Source of the DNA: Liolophura sinensis
Taxonomy: Eukaryota; Mollusca; Polyplacophora; Chitonida; Chitonidae
Direction of reading: 5' to 3'
Assembly (NCBI RefSeq): GCF_032854445.1
Contig: NC_088295.1
Span: 55,659,249 to 55,723,248 of the forward strand
Length of the DNA: 64,000 nucleotides
Below the pieces are notes generated by a model. The model was given only the letters and a program-made list of their open reading frames with translations. It searched no databases and was not told the DNA's origin. Position 1 is the first letter of the stretch. Every line of letters starts with the position of its first letter. The position numbers and the translations under genes were made by a program. This document shows positions 1-13,500 of the stretch, in pieces.

Positions 1-1
1 G

Positions 2-1565
2 TTATACTCAGAGCAGTTGTATTCAGATGAAAGCTTCGATTGTGGACAAGAGGAAAACAATCAAACTGCTGTTCAACACAGTCAGGGTTTAGGAATGAAA
101 GGTAATGGTGAACGTGATGCTAATGCTGAAGATTCTGAGCTGAACACTTCCTATTCACTACAGCCAGCTAGCAACTTTGAGCCTCATGGTAGCTATGTTG
201 ACAGGACATTGTTCGCTTCTGAGTCATACTGCAACTTGAACATAACTAACACCAACACCCGTACACAATTGAAGGTTACCAATAGTCCTGTTCTAAAAAG
301 AGGAGGTGAAGCCAGCCCTTGTCAAACCAGCACCTACCAGAGGATGCAGGCAGACATGGAAGGCATTGATTTTGAGTCCTCATTCAGTGCCTTGGCTTCA
401 CCAGATTCTGTTCCACCAAGCACTGTGAAGAACAAGAATCCTGGGAACACTGAAGCTAGTGTTCGCCGTTTGGCTTCAGGTAGTGCAGACGCTTCTGGTA
501 TGGGCGATTCATTGACCATGTCTATGTTCGAGAGGGTTTTAGTTGATGATAACACAATTCTATGTGATAAAGCAGTGTCTGTTGCTAATGTGCAGCAAAT
601 GCCACAAAGCATTAATATGATGGCCACAAAAGCTCACACTGAAGAAAGTAACTCTTGTACCCAGAGGTCTCCTGCTAGACGAAAACGAAGAAGCAATGAA
701 ACAACCCCTACCTCAACAAACACCCCTAACAAAGTCAGCAAAAACACCCCGCAAAACACCAGTATATCCCCTCAGAATGTTAGTGGAGGCAGTGACTGTG
801 TCCCTCCTACACCTCCAGATGAGAATGCCAGCAAAGTGGACTCTCCCAGGTTTCAGCTTAGCAAGACTCCTTCAAGAGCATCCCAAGGAAAGCAAAGGGG
901 CAGCAAGTCAGCCGCACAAGAAAAATGGAGAGCATGCCTTTCGACCCCAAATCCGTCTACAAGATTGAGGAAGGCAGTGGATAATATTAGTCAGAAGCCA
1001 AAACTTCAGAGAAACCGACTGTTTTCTGACGTAACACCAGTTTCTGTGGTAAGTGACTCTGTGCAGTTATCGTGTGGAGTAAACCTTCAGAAGTCTGGAT
1101 TGCCGGTAAAAAGTTGGGATGAGAATCCTGGAAATGTTAATCGGGGAGCAACTGTTGCTACCAGTAAAACACATAGTACTGGCTGTGCTGTGTTAGCCAA
1201 GGACCCGTTATACGGGACAGGTGCCAAGGGTTCAGTTGATACACCTGGCAAAACGTCTATTTTTGCTGTAGACAAGGATGATGTGTTTGCAGCTGAGGAT
1301 GATGCTTCAGCTGCAGAAGCAGCTGTGGATGAGGATGAGGATGAAACTGTGTGGTCATTGAGGATGACCTGCAGCCAGTCATCGGCCATCCCCAGCACAC
1401 AGGGCACCTTCACCATCATAGATGTGTGCGCAGACCAGAACCTGTTCAGCACCTTCCTGACAGAGTGGAGAAGTAAGGGCAGATTCTCCCTGTGCATAGC
1501 ATGTGAACAGAAACCCCCACCCCCACTGACACCAGGGGTAGGGATTGGGGGCAGGTTCCTCAGAG
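2..1565 (+). CDS. POLQ: POLQ exon a: central region and start of exonuclease-like domain (5' partial)
   Basis: The frame is open from base 2, so the exon continues upstream of the window. Residues 1 to ~445 are rich in Ser, Thr, Asn and Pro with many S/T-P pairs and a basic stretch near residues 280-340. An acidic run precedes the domain start. This is the expected character of the disordered POLQ linker between helicase and polymerase, encoded in one very large exon as in other animals. From ~450 the sequence becomes domain-like (FTIIDVCADQNLFSTFLTEW), the first strand of the degenerate 3'-5' exonuclease fold, which does not proofread in POLQ. The chosen donor is GAG|GTAGGT at 1565/1566, phase 1. 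It matches the phase of the next exon, and the ORF running on to 1660 is intron read-through. Confidence 0.9.
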
Positions 1566-4500
1566 GTAGGTCAGAATTAGTGATTACTGGTATAGATCTA
1601 GAGAGAGGCCTGGTTATTTTTGCTAGAGTTTTGACTGTGTACCATGAAATTTCAACTTAATTTTTCAGATTAAATTTGCCATAAAAGTATTCAAATGCCT
1701 GTTGAAGGATACATGAAGCGGTTGGAGTTTATTCCACGGTACACATTTTAGGGTATATGATCTGACAAATATCAGTACAAACAGGCTTCTCCGCTTTCTT
1801 CTAGGGCCATAAACAACACCTTTGTTAGACCACGGCAGTCAATCTAGAAATTAGGTAGCTGCAATCATGACGTCAATGGTCATAGCTGTCAAAATGACAC
1901 TTATAAAGCCTGATCACGGGGAGCTAAGCTGGTCCCACATTACCAGTCAGTTCATCAATTTCAAAAAATTTCCAACTACTGATGTTAAATAAGCGTAATA
2001 TAAAGAATTCTTAACTAATGTTAAATATGACACAAAAATGAGAAAAGTATATTCCATTTGTTTTTTTGTGGGACATAACTTTCTTCTTTTCCCTTAAAAC
2101 CATAATCTTTGTCTTTTCATATCTACATGTGCTTTATAGAATGGTCTGAAGCCTCTTAAGAATGTAACCATATATTTATCCCTCAACCTGTACATGTATA
2201 TCATCACATCGTAATGCTGGGTGCTGTCATGTAAGTTCTGCCGTACAGCATACTGCAACACCAATGAAATAAATAAATAAATTACATATGTGTGCTGATA
2301 TTCGAAGGGTTTGTCAGTCTAGAGGGACAGGAAACTATATGTACCTGTAAATAAATAAGTAGTTAAAGTTGACATTTCATAAATTTAAATTTACTTCTGT
2401 GCTAACGTTATACAGAATTATCTCCTGGTGTGAGAGAGAGATGAGTCCAGGCCAAGCTGAAGTTTAAGTACTGTACAGTTACATGTATTTATGTGTAACC
2501 AAGACTGCAGGTTTTAACATAGGGGAAATTCTTCACTGTCAGCCAAGGTTGATTCTGTATCACTTCAAGTTTTGTGAAGGTTCACCCAGTGCATCCAAAC
2601 TATGGCCTAGTTTATTTTGGTTTAACTGAAAAGCACCCTGGTTCATAATAAATTGTCATTTCTTTGGCTCAGTAGCGCAATAAAAATTATTTTTTGTTGC
2701 AATGACCTTGGTTGCATTGATTTAATCATCTTTGAAGAGATGCTGTCCGAAGTCCTGTCACAAAACAGTCGTGACATTCAAAGCTATATGGTTTAATATA
2801 TTATCAAAGTTCTTTTTTTTGTGGGTAAGAAAATAAAACACTGGTGTTGTATTCAAGAACTAAGGCATATATGAAATAAATACATTAATAAAGTAAATGT
2901 GTTTTTGTTTGAATGAATGAAATTGACATTAAGAAAAAAGATCTTACCAGTTTCCTACCTGACTTTAGTTCAACCAGGTGCAGTTGCAGCCCCTCCCAGA
3001 GTTTCAGGTCTGGACGTAGGAGAGAGTGAGCTAGTGATTGTGGGGCTGGCAGTGTGCTGGGAGAACAGAGACTCCTACTACATTAGCTTGTGTGATAGTC
3101 AGGAGGAAGGTGAGTGTGTTTTAGTGCCTGGTGAGCAAGTGATTGTGAAGCTGGCAGTGTGCTGGGAGAACAGAGACTCCTACTACATTAGCTTGTGTGA
3201 TAGTCAGGAGGACGGTGAGTGTGTTAGTGCCTGGTGAGCAAGTGATTGTGGGGCTGGCAGTGTGCTGGGAGAACAGAGACTCCTACTACATTAGCTTGTG
3301 TGATAGTCAGGAGGAAGGTGGGTATGTTAGTGTCTGGTGAGCAAGTGATTGTGAAGCTGGCAGTGTGCTGGGAGAACAGAGACTCCTACTACATTAGCTT
3401 GTGTGATAGTCAGGAGGAATGTGAGTATGTTAGTGTCTGGTGAGCAAGTGATTGTGAAGCTGGCAGTATGCTGGTTGAGCAGAGACTCCCACTACATCAA
3501 CCAGTGTGATAGTCAGGAGGAAGGTGAGTATGTTAGTGTCTGGTGAGCTAGTGATTGTTTGGCTGGCAGTTTACTGAGAAAACAGGGACATTGGACCAAG
3601 CTTGTTTTTCAGTTCACTACTCTGTACTTGCTATCCATCCTTTAGATGGCCTTACATGAAGTTCATCTAGAGCTCACCAGCCTTCCAGCAATATGGTATG
3701 CACCGAGCATCTTGGACTTGCTCTACAGGGGAATGTGTATGTGTGTGTCATTTACTTGACAAAGGGCGTTGGTTCACTCCAGGAACATCATTTTCCTTTA
3801 CCCACCTGTCTGACTGCCTTTTTATGAGGTGAAAAATTCTAAAGAGAGAATCAAATAAATAAATAAGTAAATAGACAAAATAACCTTAAGCAGTGGATAT
3901 GGAAACAAATGTAACAGATTTGGTCATTACTGTGTTGCTTTGTTCTGTCATCAGTATAGGTTCCTTTGGTATTGGCTAAATATTTTATTGTTGTTTAGGA
4001 GGATGTTTATTAATGTTTTATGTGTCAAATGAGTGTATAACATGTGGTCTTTTGGTTGTAAACCTCTCATGTCTTCATGGACAGGTGATGCTGATGACAG
4101 CCTGGCTCCTCCCCCGATGGACAGCAGAATAACTGTAACTGACAGACTGACTGGAATCCGGTCTGTCCTTGACCTCTGTCAGGGGAAGCAACTCTCACAC
4201 CCTTGTGTGGTGACCTTTGACATCAAGAATCAGTACAAGGTTTTGGCCCAAGGTTGTGGGGTCACACTGAAGGGAGAATTTCAGGACCCCAAAGTGGCAT
4301 GCTGGTTACTGGACCCAGGGGCTAAAGAGAAACCCCTACACAGACTGGTGAACAATCTCCTGCCCTCTGAGGTCCACTTACTGGAAGGTTAGTGAGAGAA
4401 AATTCTGCTGAGGTCTTGAGCTGAAATTAATTTCACTTTTCAGTTCTTGTGCTGTTGGATAAATCAGTGACTAAATGAATGCGGAATATAAGTATTGTTT

Positions 4501-7500
4501 TAAGCTAATGACTGAATCGAAAGTGAGCATGATGACAATTTTCATTAAAAATATATTTCACAATTGACTAGTTGGGTCTTCTTCCAAGGGTACATAAGCA
4601 GATTATCCAAACTGCTGATGGTGGTGGGTTTCCGTTGGTTTCTGCCCAGTTTCTTCACACAATAATGCTGGCCTCCATTGTATAAGTGAAATATTCTTGA
4701 GTACGGTATAAAACATCAATCAAATAAATAAATAAATAAATTATCTATCAAAATTTCAACAAAATGAGATGCTACTATCTTGTTATGACTCCCCTTGATG
4801 AGTCATTATTTATGGCAGGACGAGTCATTAACTTTCTGGTGAATGACACCTTAAAAAATAATGCAGTCAGTGATGATGTGTCTGGACTCAATATTAGATG
4901 TGTGGAATTGCCCCTTTCCTTAAGAGGAATGTGCAGGTGTCTGGTGTGTTTTGAAGACCATATTGAGCACAATATGTGTCAAAGAAATATGTCATGGGAA
5001 AGTTTGTAAGCAATTTGCCAAAGATGGTTGTTTTTTTCCCTTGGAACACAAGTCTCCTCCACCCACGGAACTGACCACCATCACATGTGAAAAATTCTTG
5101 AATACTAGTACACCAATCAGTCAATCAGTGAAAATGAAATCCTTTCTCTGAAAATCTATAATCTATAAATTACCACAATCGCTCTCAGTACAGAGCTCTC
5201 TGTTATTGTAGGCCTTGGTGGTGGATTCAGGGCAGGTAGCCTGGGACTGACCCCGTGTAACCCTGGCAGTGGGCGTTGCCGTGCCACGGTGGAGTCTGTT
5301 CTCAATCTACACCTGATGGACCAGCTACTAGAGGGGCTGAGGGCTCAGAAGCTGTACAAATCTTTCCAGACCGTGGAGATGCCTTCTGTGATCACCCTTG
5401 CTAGGATGGAGCTCAATGGAATGGGTGTGTTCATTTTATAGATGTCACCCCCTCCAGAAGGGATTTCATTTCAGAATTTAAATAATTAACGATTTAATAC
5501 CTGTAAATGTATATCCTCCATAGAAAGTTCACGCAAATTGAATGGAATTTAGTTTACAACGCTGGATCCAAATGATTGATTCATTTATTCAATCTATGTA
5601 ATACCACAGGTTTGAAGCCTTCATGGTATAAGAGGTCTATGGTTTGAGCGGAGGCAGTCTACACCAGTCAACCAGCATGGCCTCCTGTTTTTGATTCAGG
5701 AGAGTGTTTAAAGTGTTGGCCAATCTTAAAGGAATGCGAACATTTTTTTGAAGTAATTTATCAAATTACATTTACATATAGGCTGAGAAATTTCCGTATA
5801 ATTGTAAAAGCCCCATGTTGTCAGCTTGGTTGACCAGGACTTTATGGTTTTACATCATACTGACAGCTGCAAATGTCTTACATGTAACACAGTATACTGT
5901 AGCTTTATTCATTATATTTGATATTTAAAAAATTGTTCATGTCCGTAAAGAAGTCATCATGAAGGAAGAATTATGCCATTTATAACTACAGTGTATTTGT
6001 CACATGTTTGTTTATCAGTAGTTACATTGCCATAATTAATAATATGTGACTTTTGTTAAGATAGTTTCATTGGGCCTTGGATAATAGTGAAATAAGGGCT
6101 CTTGTTCTTATCTTCAGGTAATTAATAATATCAGACTTTTATAGAGATAGTTTAATTGGGTCTGTTTCACGATGCTGTTCCTGTTTTCAGGTTTCAGTGA
6201 GGAGGAGTGTGACAGCCAGATGAGTGTGATGCAAGCTAAGTTGTCAGCCATAGAACAGGAGGCGTATCGGTTAGCTGGCCACCCCTTCTCTCTTACCTCT
6301 ACAGACGACATTGTACAGGTACCTGTAATGTTATAACTTGATTCCATGTTTTATTTATTAATTTATTTGATTGGTGTTTTACGCCGTACTCAAGAATATT
6401 TCACTTATACAAGATGGCCAGCATTATTGCAGGAAGAAACCAAGCAGAGCGCGGAGGAAGTTTTAATTGTTGCACATGGATGATGTCAGAGAAGCTAGGT
6501 ATATATCTCCTGTTTAAGCTTGGCCTGTATATTGTGTGACCCCAAAAAAAACAACAAAACAGCAACTTTCTTTGGGGATGGACATGGAATTTGTGGATTC
6601 CCCTGTTCTCTATGCTTTTGAACCTGGAAAGCAATAATAGATCAACACTGCTCTTGTTACCATTTTAGCAGTCTTATCTTTGTGAGATTTTAGTAGTCTT
6701 ATCTTGGTGCCATTTTAGCGGTCTTATCTTTGTGCGATTTTAGTAGTCTTATCTTGTTGCCATTTTAGCAGTCTTATCTTGTTGCCATTTTAGCGGTCTT
6801 ACCTTGGTGCCGTTTTAGCAGTCTTATCTTGGTGCTATTTTAGGAGTCTTATCTTGACACATTGATCTACCACCAATATGTAAGCCTGTACATCACATGT
6901 GGAAGATCTGTTGTAAATACTTTGGAATATTTTTGACACCAAATTGGCGTTATTTCATGTACTTTTCTGCACTCCTGTTGGTTTTGGCAAGAAAATGATA
7001 TCTCATCATCCAAATGTTCATAAAAACAGCTAAATCTTTGTGAAAGCTACCATCAACAGTATTAGTGATGCATTGATGTGTCACAATCATTAAACCCTAC
7101 CATCTTTTAGCTTTTTATGCATAATGTGATGTAAACAACATGGCAAACCTGGCTTATTTTTTATTGATAGGCTGAGATAATTTGGAGGCGTGGCTATTGA
7201 TTTCTTTTAGTTAGCATGGTTATTGAGGTGAAGCCTGGAGAAACTTGTGCCAAGTGATTATGGTTATGTTTGAATTAAGGCGAGGTGCTCCTAACTGTGA
7301 TAGATACCCTAAGGGTGTCATTTCGCCCACATAACTACCTGTCTATCAAAAAGGATTAGTTATCTAAAGTAATGACATTGTGATAATAAGTAAAAGATTA
7401 CCATTGTGTCTGGAGCAGACCAGCCAGTCTGACAGCAAATCAATCACCTTGACATACAGTACATTGTTTTATGATCAGATCTGGTATTCCATCAACCACG

Positions 7501-10500
7501 GCTTATCTAATTCAGGACTAAGACGTACCGTCAATAGTGATCTATATACATGTATACATAAAGTCAATAAAGAGAGAATGCATCATGGTTATTAAAAGCT
7601 GTAGGAGTAGATTGTACAGTTAGACTGTAAGCTCCAGTTTAGGGATTTGAAAGAATTACTTGGCTTGTAATCAGGCCATGCAAATTTAAATTGTTGTTTT
7701 TTTACGGGCACAATAAATATATTTTTAATACCCGAGATGGGCGTAAAAATAAGAATAAAAGATGATAATCAGTTATCACGGACATTTTTCTGAATAAAGA
7801 TATTTACATGAAGATCATAGAAACATCAACACCTGATAAAATAAAGAGGTGGAGTTTGTGTTTTATTTTAATTCCATGTTTGGATTTTTAAGTGATTGCT
7901 CGCTCATAAAACACAAAATAAGTTTGGTGTTGACTTAGGGAAAGTTCAGATTTTGTTGTATTTTGGAGAGTATCCCGAAACAAATTTTATCAGTGACGAT
8001 CATCTGCGTGGATGAAACTCATTTTATACATTCTTCATGACAACCTGACAACACTGAAAACTAATTCTTAGGCTCTCAACCCATGTACTTAAGCCACTTA
8101 AGAATGGTCTAATTAATGCTAATTATAACATTTATCGGGAAAAGATATCTGGGGATATGCTAATTGATAAATGGTAATTCTGAAGTTCCAGCTCCATGCT
8201 AAGACCTATTTAAGAACAGGTCAAAGGTCAACATTTGGGCTAAATTACCTTGAAACAAGGGTATTGGTGACAGTTGAGTGCAAGGATAAGACTTATTTTA
8301 TAGATTCCTCAAGGCAACTTGATCACTAAAAAACATTTCTCAAGTCCCCAGGTCATGCACTAAGCCACATAAGAATGGCCGAAATAACGCTAATTACAAC
8401 TTTTATCTGTCACCTAGCATACAAGGACATAAAGATGTGCTAATTATAAAATGGTAATTCTTAAGTTCTTAATTCCTAAGAATTAAGCGCCACGCGCAAT
8501 GACCCAGGAGCCTCCATCCGATGCAGTCACTGAGTTCGAGTCCAGCTCATGTTGCCTCCTCTTCGGTCGTACAGTGTATGTGGGAAGGTACCTCAGCAGC
8601 CTGCAGGTGCTTGTGGGTTTTCCGCGGGCCTGGCTTCCTCCCACTATAATGCTGGTTGTTGTCGTTTAAGTGAAATATTCTTGTAAGACACTAATCATAT
8701 CAAATAAACAAAAAATACCACATTTGTATTATAGCTTTCATGTTTCTCAAAGAATTCCTAAAATATTTTTTGCATTACTATAAATATAACCTTTATACAC
8801 AGAACATAAACCAACCCACAGTGCCTTGCTCAGTTGCAGGAATTAAAAACACATCTTGTCAAGATTGACTGAAATTCGTTAGAATGACATTTGATTTGAA
8901 ATAGCAATATTTATGTTGCTTGATGTGAAAATAGATCCTTGCTTAAAATTCTGCAAATTGAGGGAGCAAACTGAGCAACAGTATGCTTAGAAAAAAAATC
9001 ATAAGAGACAACCTGGTAAAGGAGGAACTATGGTGGAGAATTTACAGTGTCAAAGATTCTGAATGATGCCAACGGCCAATGGTTTCCAAGAAAGCATCAG
9101 TGGAATAGCAGCTCTCTTATTGGTCAAAATTGCAGTAGTCTGTTCAGTGCTGACCCCATATTACCAGTGCAGCCAAATTCACCTGACCCCATGTCAGACC
9201 AGTGCAGAACAGAGGCGAAGTTTACAATGTATAGGACATTTATAGTTACTTATTTGGCTATCGCAAATTTCAATTTAATACTTATAATTTGTATATATTT
9301 TTCAAATTTTTTTTTTTTTTATCAGATTTTATAATGTGGAATTCTGTTTTTCCATGTACAGTTTTGGATGATTCCATCTTTCGTTTTGAGATCTTCATTG
9401 CTTTCTAATATTAACATGTCTTCTAGGATATAGCAGAGGTATATGAAACAATTCTTGACATGACAGGACTTGCCTACCCAAAAATCTCTTGAGATCAAAC
9501 TGTGGTTAGTGCTCTGACATGCCCTATAAATCATTGATGGTGGTTGATACATTTTGTAATATTCTCCAGTTCTTTAAAACAAAAAATAAATACATATATA
9601 TATATATATATATGTGTGTGTGCCTTGGTTCCAATATTACAATGAAATATTACAGGTGTCATCATGCAGCTACGTCGTCTGAGATCATTTAGAGTGATGT
9701 CCCTTTATTTGGGCTCTGTAATGATGACCAGTACTATACTTCACCTAAAGTTTAGCATTTTTCATGTGACACATTTTGCTCAGTTGTGATATAGTTTTTG
9801 TGAAGTTTGATTAATTTCTCATCACAAAAAGGTAAGTGTAGGCGTCAAAAGTATCATTTTAAAGCCTTTATGTGCAAATACCTTTTGGTGAAATATGGAA
9901 CTGTAATAATATGACAGTCATTATGTGGCTTGCCATTTGGGTTTACAGCAGAGCTCTGTCAGCTTTATAGGTGCTGTCACTTTTCTGTGATGGTCAAAAT
10001 AGACACAGCGTAGTCACGTTTTGCTGCTGGTGATACGTAATTCCACCTGGATGATTTATTTAGCAGGATTTGTCAGGTGGGATTAATCTGATGCTGCAGT
10101 GATTAACAGCGATATATTTGTACACCAAAACACGGGTACCTGCTGAGCTACATGTAATTGTTAATCAGATACGGATTTGTCAGGCGCAAATCCATACAGT
10201 GCATTCTAGGCTGATCTGTGTCGCATAGGAAAGGTTTCATCTGGCAACTTCCAGACACACAACAATGGGGAACAAATAGAACTGTGAATTCGTTATCCAT
10301 GAACTTTTTTAAATTTAATAGAAACTATCATGGAAGCGTATGTCATTACTGTGTGTTTCCGTATTATTTACAATCAACTGGTCATATGGTTAATGGACTG
10401 GCTCAGATGTGTAAAGCACTGGCCTGCTGTGAATGTCAAGCCCTTGACAAATGAGGCTGTGCGTTTAAGTCAGTGTTTTGGCTCCGACTTATTCATTTTA

Positions 10501-13500
10501 AGTCAGAAGGTTTGTCAGCTACCTGGTGAAGGGTAGTGGTTCTTTCCACCATGGCTTTAAACATCTGGCCCCGGGGTCATGAATGGATTTTAGCATTAAG
10601 CCATTTAATTTGGTATGTTGCTTTCAGTACTTTAGCTGAAATTTATTGTACAATAACTTACCCAGAATTTGTGTTTTCAAGTACAATTTTGAGCTTGTAA
10701 TAAAATCAGCAATTTTAAAGTGATTTGAAATTTTGACTTAAGCTTCATGATCGCAGGGTGAAATCAATAAAATAACTAAATTTTGTGAAAACAAAATGCT
10801 AACTTTATGGAAGACCACATCTCTTGAGACTTCCATGACCAAGAATGGAAAAGAATCCATGTCTTTAATAGTGACCTTAGAGATTTATAGACATTTTCAT
10901 TAATCGGGCAGGTGATGACTCGCTATCAAGAATTGTTTTATTACCATCTTGGCATATGTTTCTGTGAAGTAAACTGCACGAATACATCTTTGAGCAAAGC
11001 AACACCCCTCCATTGCAACGTTCAACCTTCACAAATACTAAGGCATCAGCTTGCAGCAGAACAACATTGTTGCATTATAAACTTAAAAAAATCACATGTA
11101 TGGACTGATCTGCTAAAAAAGAAAAAAATGTTTTCCAGTTTGTTATTATTTGTTAATACATATTTGCCATTTCTCTTTTGGCTTTTTAACCCTCCAACAT
11201 ATAATGTGGGCAATATAGCAGTCAAGTTGTCTGTCTGTCTGTCTGTCTGTCCATAGGTCTGTAATCATTACCTTGTCATCACATCTACAGTTTTAATTGG
11301 AGATTTATGGTCCTTGGTAGGCAAAACAAAGACTGTAAGGACATGCCTGTGCCATTTGGGTTGTATCACATAAATTATTTTCAGGGTTATTGCCCTTTAG
11401 ACATGGAATGGGGACTACTGGATAGGGAATGTTTGTTAGATTTACTGGTGTTTCAATGTTGATGTCTAGCATGGAGGAGCCCAGTCCCTGGTTTCCATTT
11501 CTTGATCATTTGTGTGTGCTTTATACACGTACATGTAAACCATGTTGAGCTTTCTTTCATGTAGAATTGACGACATGTTTTCATTGATAGCGCTCATTAC
11601 AATATACTAAGTGGATAGGCACTATAAAGCCCACCTTCCGCCATCTTCTTTAAGCCCATAACTCATAGTGCTTGCAGGTCATAACATTATTATACTGTCC
11701 GGTTGTTGAGTATAGTTCCTAAGGGGATTTGCCATCTTCTGATTTCTCTTACTAAAAAAAAGTTGTCGATATGGAAAGATTATTTTCATGAAATTACAGA
11801 AATTTAATGGCAATTTGTCTGGGGACCCTTTCAAAGTTGAAATTCCATATTTGAACCTTGAATATAATTCTTCCCACATTTGTTTGAAACCTTGAATGAG
11901 GAAGAAATCTTACTGAAACCTCATATGTGAACACAATGTTACAGTCAAGGGGGTTCTTCAGTATTACTTGTTAACCTTGTTGTGAATGTTAAAAGAAAAG
12001 GACACATTTATACAAACTTTACCTTAAATGAAAGAGTTATACAAACTGTGTGGAATTATGTTTTTTTTTAGATTTTTTAAAGTTGTTTGTAAGAGAGAAA
12101 AACGGTTTTAAACATCGGTATTTTCTACAAAATCCATCGATTCGAGGCACATTGATAGCCCCGGCATGTTTTAGGCTTGTCCAATCAGACACCTCCTTTC
12201 CTCCTCTTGAATATTCATAGTGACATCAAGGTGCTTAAGGTTTTACTCAACCACATGATTAACATGCTTTTCCAGTCTCAGCTGAATACGTATGTGTATC
12301 GTGATAATGGTGGATTTTAATATCTGTGAAAACCAACTCTAAAAAGGAAGAGTTTGGGATGTACAACATACCTACATGCGTGGCTGTTGTCTGCCAAACT
12401 GTGTAAGGAATACTCTGTCCTGAAGTGCTACTGGGCAAGGCCAAGCACAATGATGTATGTCATCTGTTCCAATGGTGGCGTGAAGGAGACTTCTGAGTCT
12501 TCAATGTTTAACTATTAAATACTCAAATAACAAACACCGCTGAGAGAAAATTTAGATATTTTATTGAACTTTAGGTGTAGCTCTTTCATTTAAGCTATAG
12601 ATGTATAAATGTGTTCTTTTCTTTTAAGTCAAGGGGAACAGACTTGATTTACAAATGTATATTTCCACCTTTAACAGGTGCTGTACTTTGATCTGAGGTT
12701 GCCACCCAATGGGGACCCAAGCTCTGTTACATCCACGAAAACCCTGGGTCCTAACCGGAGACGAGGCATGGGTGTCCGGAAGGGTGGGCGGGGGAAAGGC
12801 CAACTTAGTACTGCCAAAGATGCCCTGGAGAAACTGAAGGCTTTCCACCCTCTGCCCGGACTATTGCTGGAATGGCGGAGAATTTCCAGCGCTGTTACAA
12901 AGGTTGTGTTTCCCCTACAGAAGGAGAAGGTTTACTGCAGCCGTGTGGACATGTACAGGATATTTGGGGAAAGCAGTTTTCACACAGCCACAGGCAGGGT
13001 GACCATGTCTGAACCCAACCTACAGAACATCCCCAAAGACTTTGAGATACAACTGCCAGGTATGGGATTTCTGCGTTGTACTGGTTGTTCTTTGACTTTT
13101 TGTTGTTGTGTAAAATAAAGACACTGAAGCTCTGATTGATTGAATGTATGTATGTATGTATGTATGTATGTATGTATGTATGTATGTGTATATGTGTGTG
13201 TGTGTGTAGGTGCGTGGGTGTGTGCGTGCGTGCGTGCTTGGGGTTTCTGACTGAATGTAAGTAGGTAATTAACATAGTGCTCATTGACAGGAGTTGTCCA
13301 TGTCAATGCTCTTTAATGGCATTTGTTTTGTTACAATGTATGCGGACAGTTTGTATGTTGAAATGAATAAATGTACCCTAAATGACATAAAAAATTCTAC
13401 CACAAAAGAGCATTCTTGGAAACAAATAAATGTCATGAGATATTACTTTCTAAAAAAAAGTTAAAAAACATACATTTTTCCACTAGGATATCATCCTACC

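Larger units (their letters stand above)
4388..5211 (+). other. POLQ: POLQ intron 3 (phase 1)
   Basis: Contains a family 1 SINE tail (4590-4742) and a family 2 fragment (4965-5135). The short open frames at 4764-5151 lie in or near these repeats and are not coding. Confidence 0.85.
6319..12677 (+). other. POLQ: POLQ intron 5 (phase 0), 6.36 kb
   Basis: The largest intron. It holds a family 1 SINE tail on - (6350-6462), a 27-bp minisatellite (6656-6860), a diverged tandem duplication (7935-8475), a nearly full SINE (8478-8715), an (AT)n(GT)n microsatellite (9592-9622), a tRNA-headed SINE-like copy (10395-10560) and a (GTCT)n run (11229-11250). The remaining sequence is AT-rich and unremarkable, and short ORFs here are not supported as genes. 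Confidence 0.85.

Noticed and set aside
696-968. 90-codon + frame inside the POLQ central exon
   Set aside because: Overlaps the real frame in another phase; low-complexity shadow.
334-1497. Antisense ORFs of 97 and 136 codons opposite the first exon
   Set aside because: They lie fully inside the large POLQ exon and are shadows of its codon usage. No domain, start context or splice evidence.
1566-1660. Read-through of the first exon ORF past 1565
   Set aside because: The domain similarity stops at the GAG|GTAGGT donor, and the phase joins exactly to 2969.
12895-13306. Two antisense ORFs rich in His-Thr repeats
   Set aside because: The repeats are translations of the TATG/GT microsatellite, and the rest is the antisense of POLQ exon f.
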